The position numbers and the translations under genes were made by a program. This document shows positions 6,314 to 6,821 of a DNA stretch of 6,821 nucleotides, in pieces. The notes under the pieces are model-generated. The model had not been told where the DNA came from and did not search any database. It saw only the letters and a list, made by a program, of their open reading frames with translations. Every line of letters begins with the position of its first letter. Position 1 is the first letter of the stretch. The DNA is from Euryarchaeota archaeon UBA13 (GTDB taxonomy: Archaea > Thermoplasmatota > Poseidoniia > Poseidoniales > Poseidoniaceae): the NCBI GenBank assembly GCA_002495945.1, contig DAHU01000120.1, positions 6,025-12,845 on the forward strand. Direction: 5' to 3'.

Positions 6314-6821
6314 ATGCAAGTAACTAGAGTTGAGGCAACACCAAAGTCTGGAGAAGGGCTTAGTGATGTTAGAGGCGATGTTGTTAGAAGACGATTGTTA
6401 GCAGACCATAATCTAACATTTTCCAGTGTTCGGAGCATCGTCGGCTTCCTCATAAATTCCGACATAGACTCAGAAAGAATTGCCGCTAGAGCTGATGATT
6501 TATTCGCCGATCCTATAATTGAACATTCTATAACCAACCAATCATTTCTCGCAAATAAGGATATTTTCGACACCACACCCGACGTTGTAATATCCGTCGG
6601 CTTCAAACCAGGCGTAACCGATAATCCAGGTAAGGCTGCCTTAGACGGCTTTAGAACAATATTTCCCGAAGCAAATACCGAATCAGACATTTCGACATAT
6701 ATCACCTACGCTTTCTATGGTATTGGTGAGCAGGCGGCACCAGAATTCATTGCATCAACGTTGTACAATAATCTAATTGAAAGGGCGGTAATATCCAACC
6801 AAACAATGTGCCAGCAAGGTA
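6314..6821 (+). CDS. purL: Phosphoribosylformylglycinamidine synthase, long form, N-terminal part
   Basis: The frame is open from ATG 6314 to the window end (169 codons, 3' end missing). PurL converts FGAR, glutamine and ATP to FGAM in de novo purine synthesis. What is visible is the N-terminal PurS-like region. A first PurS-like unit covers about residues 1-75 (VRGDVVRRRLL, then LFADPIIEHSI near 66-76). A second begins near 90 with VISVGFKPGVTDNPGKAAL; the 'KPGVxDxxGKA' pattern is the PurS hallmark. Two such units in tandem on one chain stand in for the separate PurS dimer of the small-PurL system. From memory, this layout resembles the long PurL proteins of deltaproteobacteria and relatives. 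The ATP-binding catalytic core would lie beyond the window, so neither its integrity nor a fused glutaminase (PurQ) can be judged. The ATG is the first after an in-frame stop at 6293. The assignment is good to subfamily level only. Confidence 0.8.
   Translation, partial: MQVTRVEATPKSGEGLSDVRGDVVRRRLLADHNLTFSSVRSIVGFLINSDIDSERIAARADDLFADPIIEHSITNQSFLANKDIFDTTPDVVISVGFKPGVTDNPGKAALDGFRTIFPEANTESDISTYITYAFYGIGEQAAPEFIASTLYNNLIERAVISNQTMCQQG

Noticed and set aside
6265..6705. 146-codon open frame on the minus strand opposite purL
   Set aside because: It is antisense to the PurS-like region, whose plus-strand translation has clear family motifs. No independent support was found.

Overview
This 6.8 kb window is A/T-rich and densely coded. 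It carries six genes: two cut by the window edges and four complete. All six belong to recognisable families. I found no RNA gene, CRISPR array, insertion sequence, phage gene or toxin/defence cassette, and no convincing undescribed multi-gene system. The remarkable points are smaller: domain architecture, substituted motif residues, and shared sequence in two short gaps.

Organism. The sequence suggests a free-living prokaryote with a streamlined genome, having very short gaps, G-rich Shine-Dalgarno sites (GGTGA, GGGTGGG) and low GC. No sigma-70 -35/-10 pair at proper spacing was seen in front of uvrA or purL. My best guess is an uncultured marine euryarchaeote (Marine Group II/III-like), which is known to carry bacterial-type UvrA. 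This rests on general impression, not on a marker gene. UvrA, RluA-type pseudouridine synthase and long PurL are all families centred on bacteria, so a bacterial source is not excluded.

Layout. Positions 1-342 (+) hold the C-terminal end of a GT-B (family 4-like) glycosyltransferase. It converges, with a 7 nt gap, on a minus-strand TauE/SafE-type permease ending at 350. The permease and moeA (1164-2369, +) are divergent, and their start regions abut or overlap around 1138-1166. rluA-like (2378-3250, +) follows moeA after 8 nt with its own Shine-Dalgarno site and is probably co-transcribed. After a 67 nt gap comes uvrA (3318-6248, +). After another 65 nt gap the 5' part of a long-form purL begins at 6314 and runs off the window.

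How the genes relate. There is no single pathway. moeA is molybdenum-cofactor synthesis, the rluA-like gene is rRNA/tRNA modification, uvrA is nucleotide excision repair, purL is de novo purine synthesis, and the permease probably moves a small (sulfur) anion. The co-oriented moeA-rluA-uvrA-purL run looks like ordinary housekeeping. The uvrA and purL upstream gaps share a TATTGACA-containing motif, the only hint of common control.
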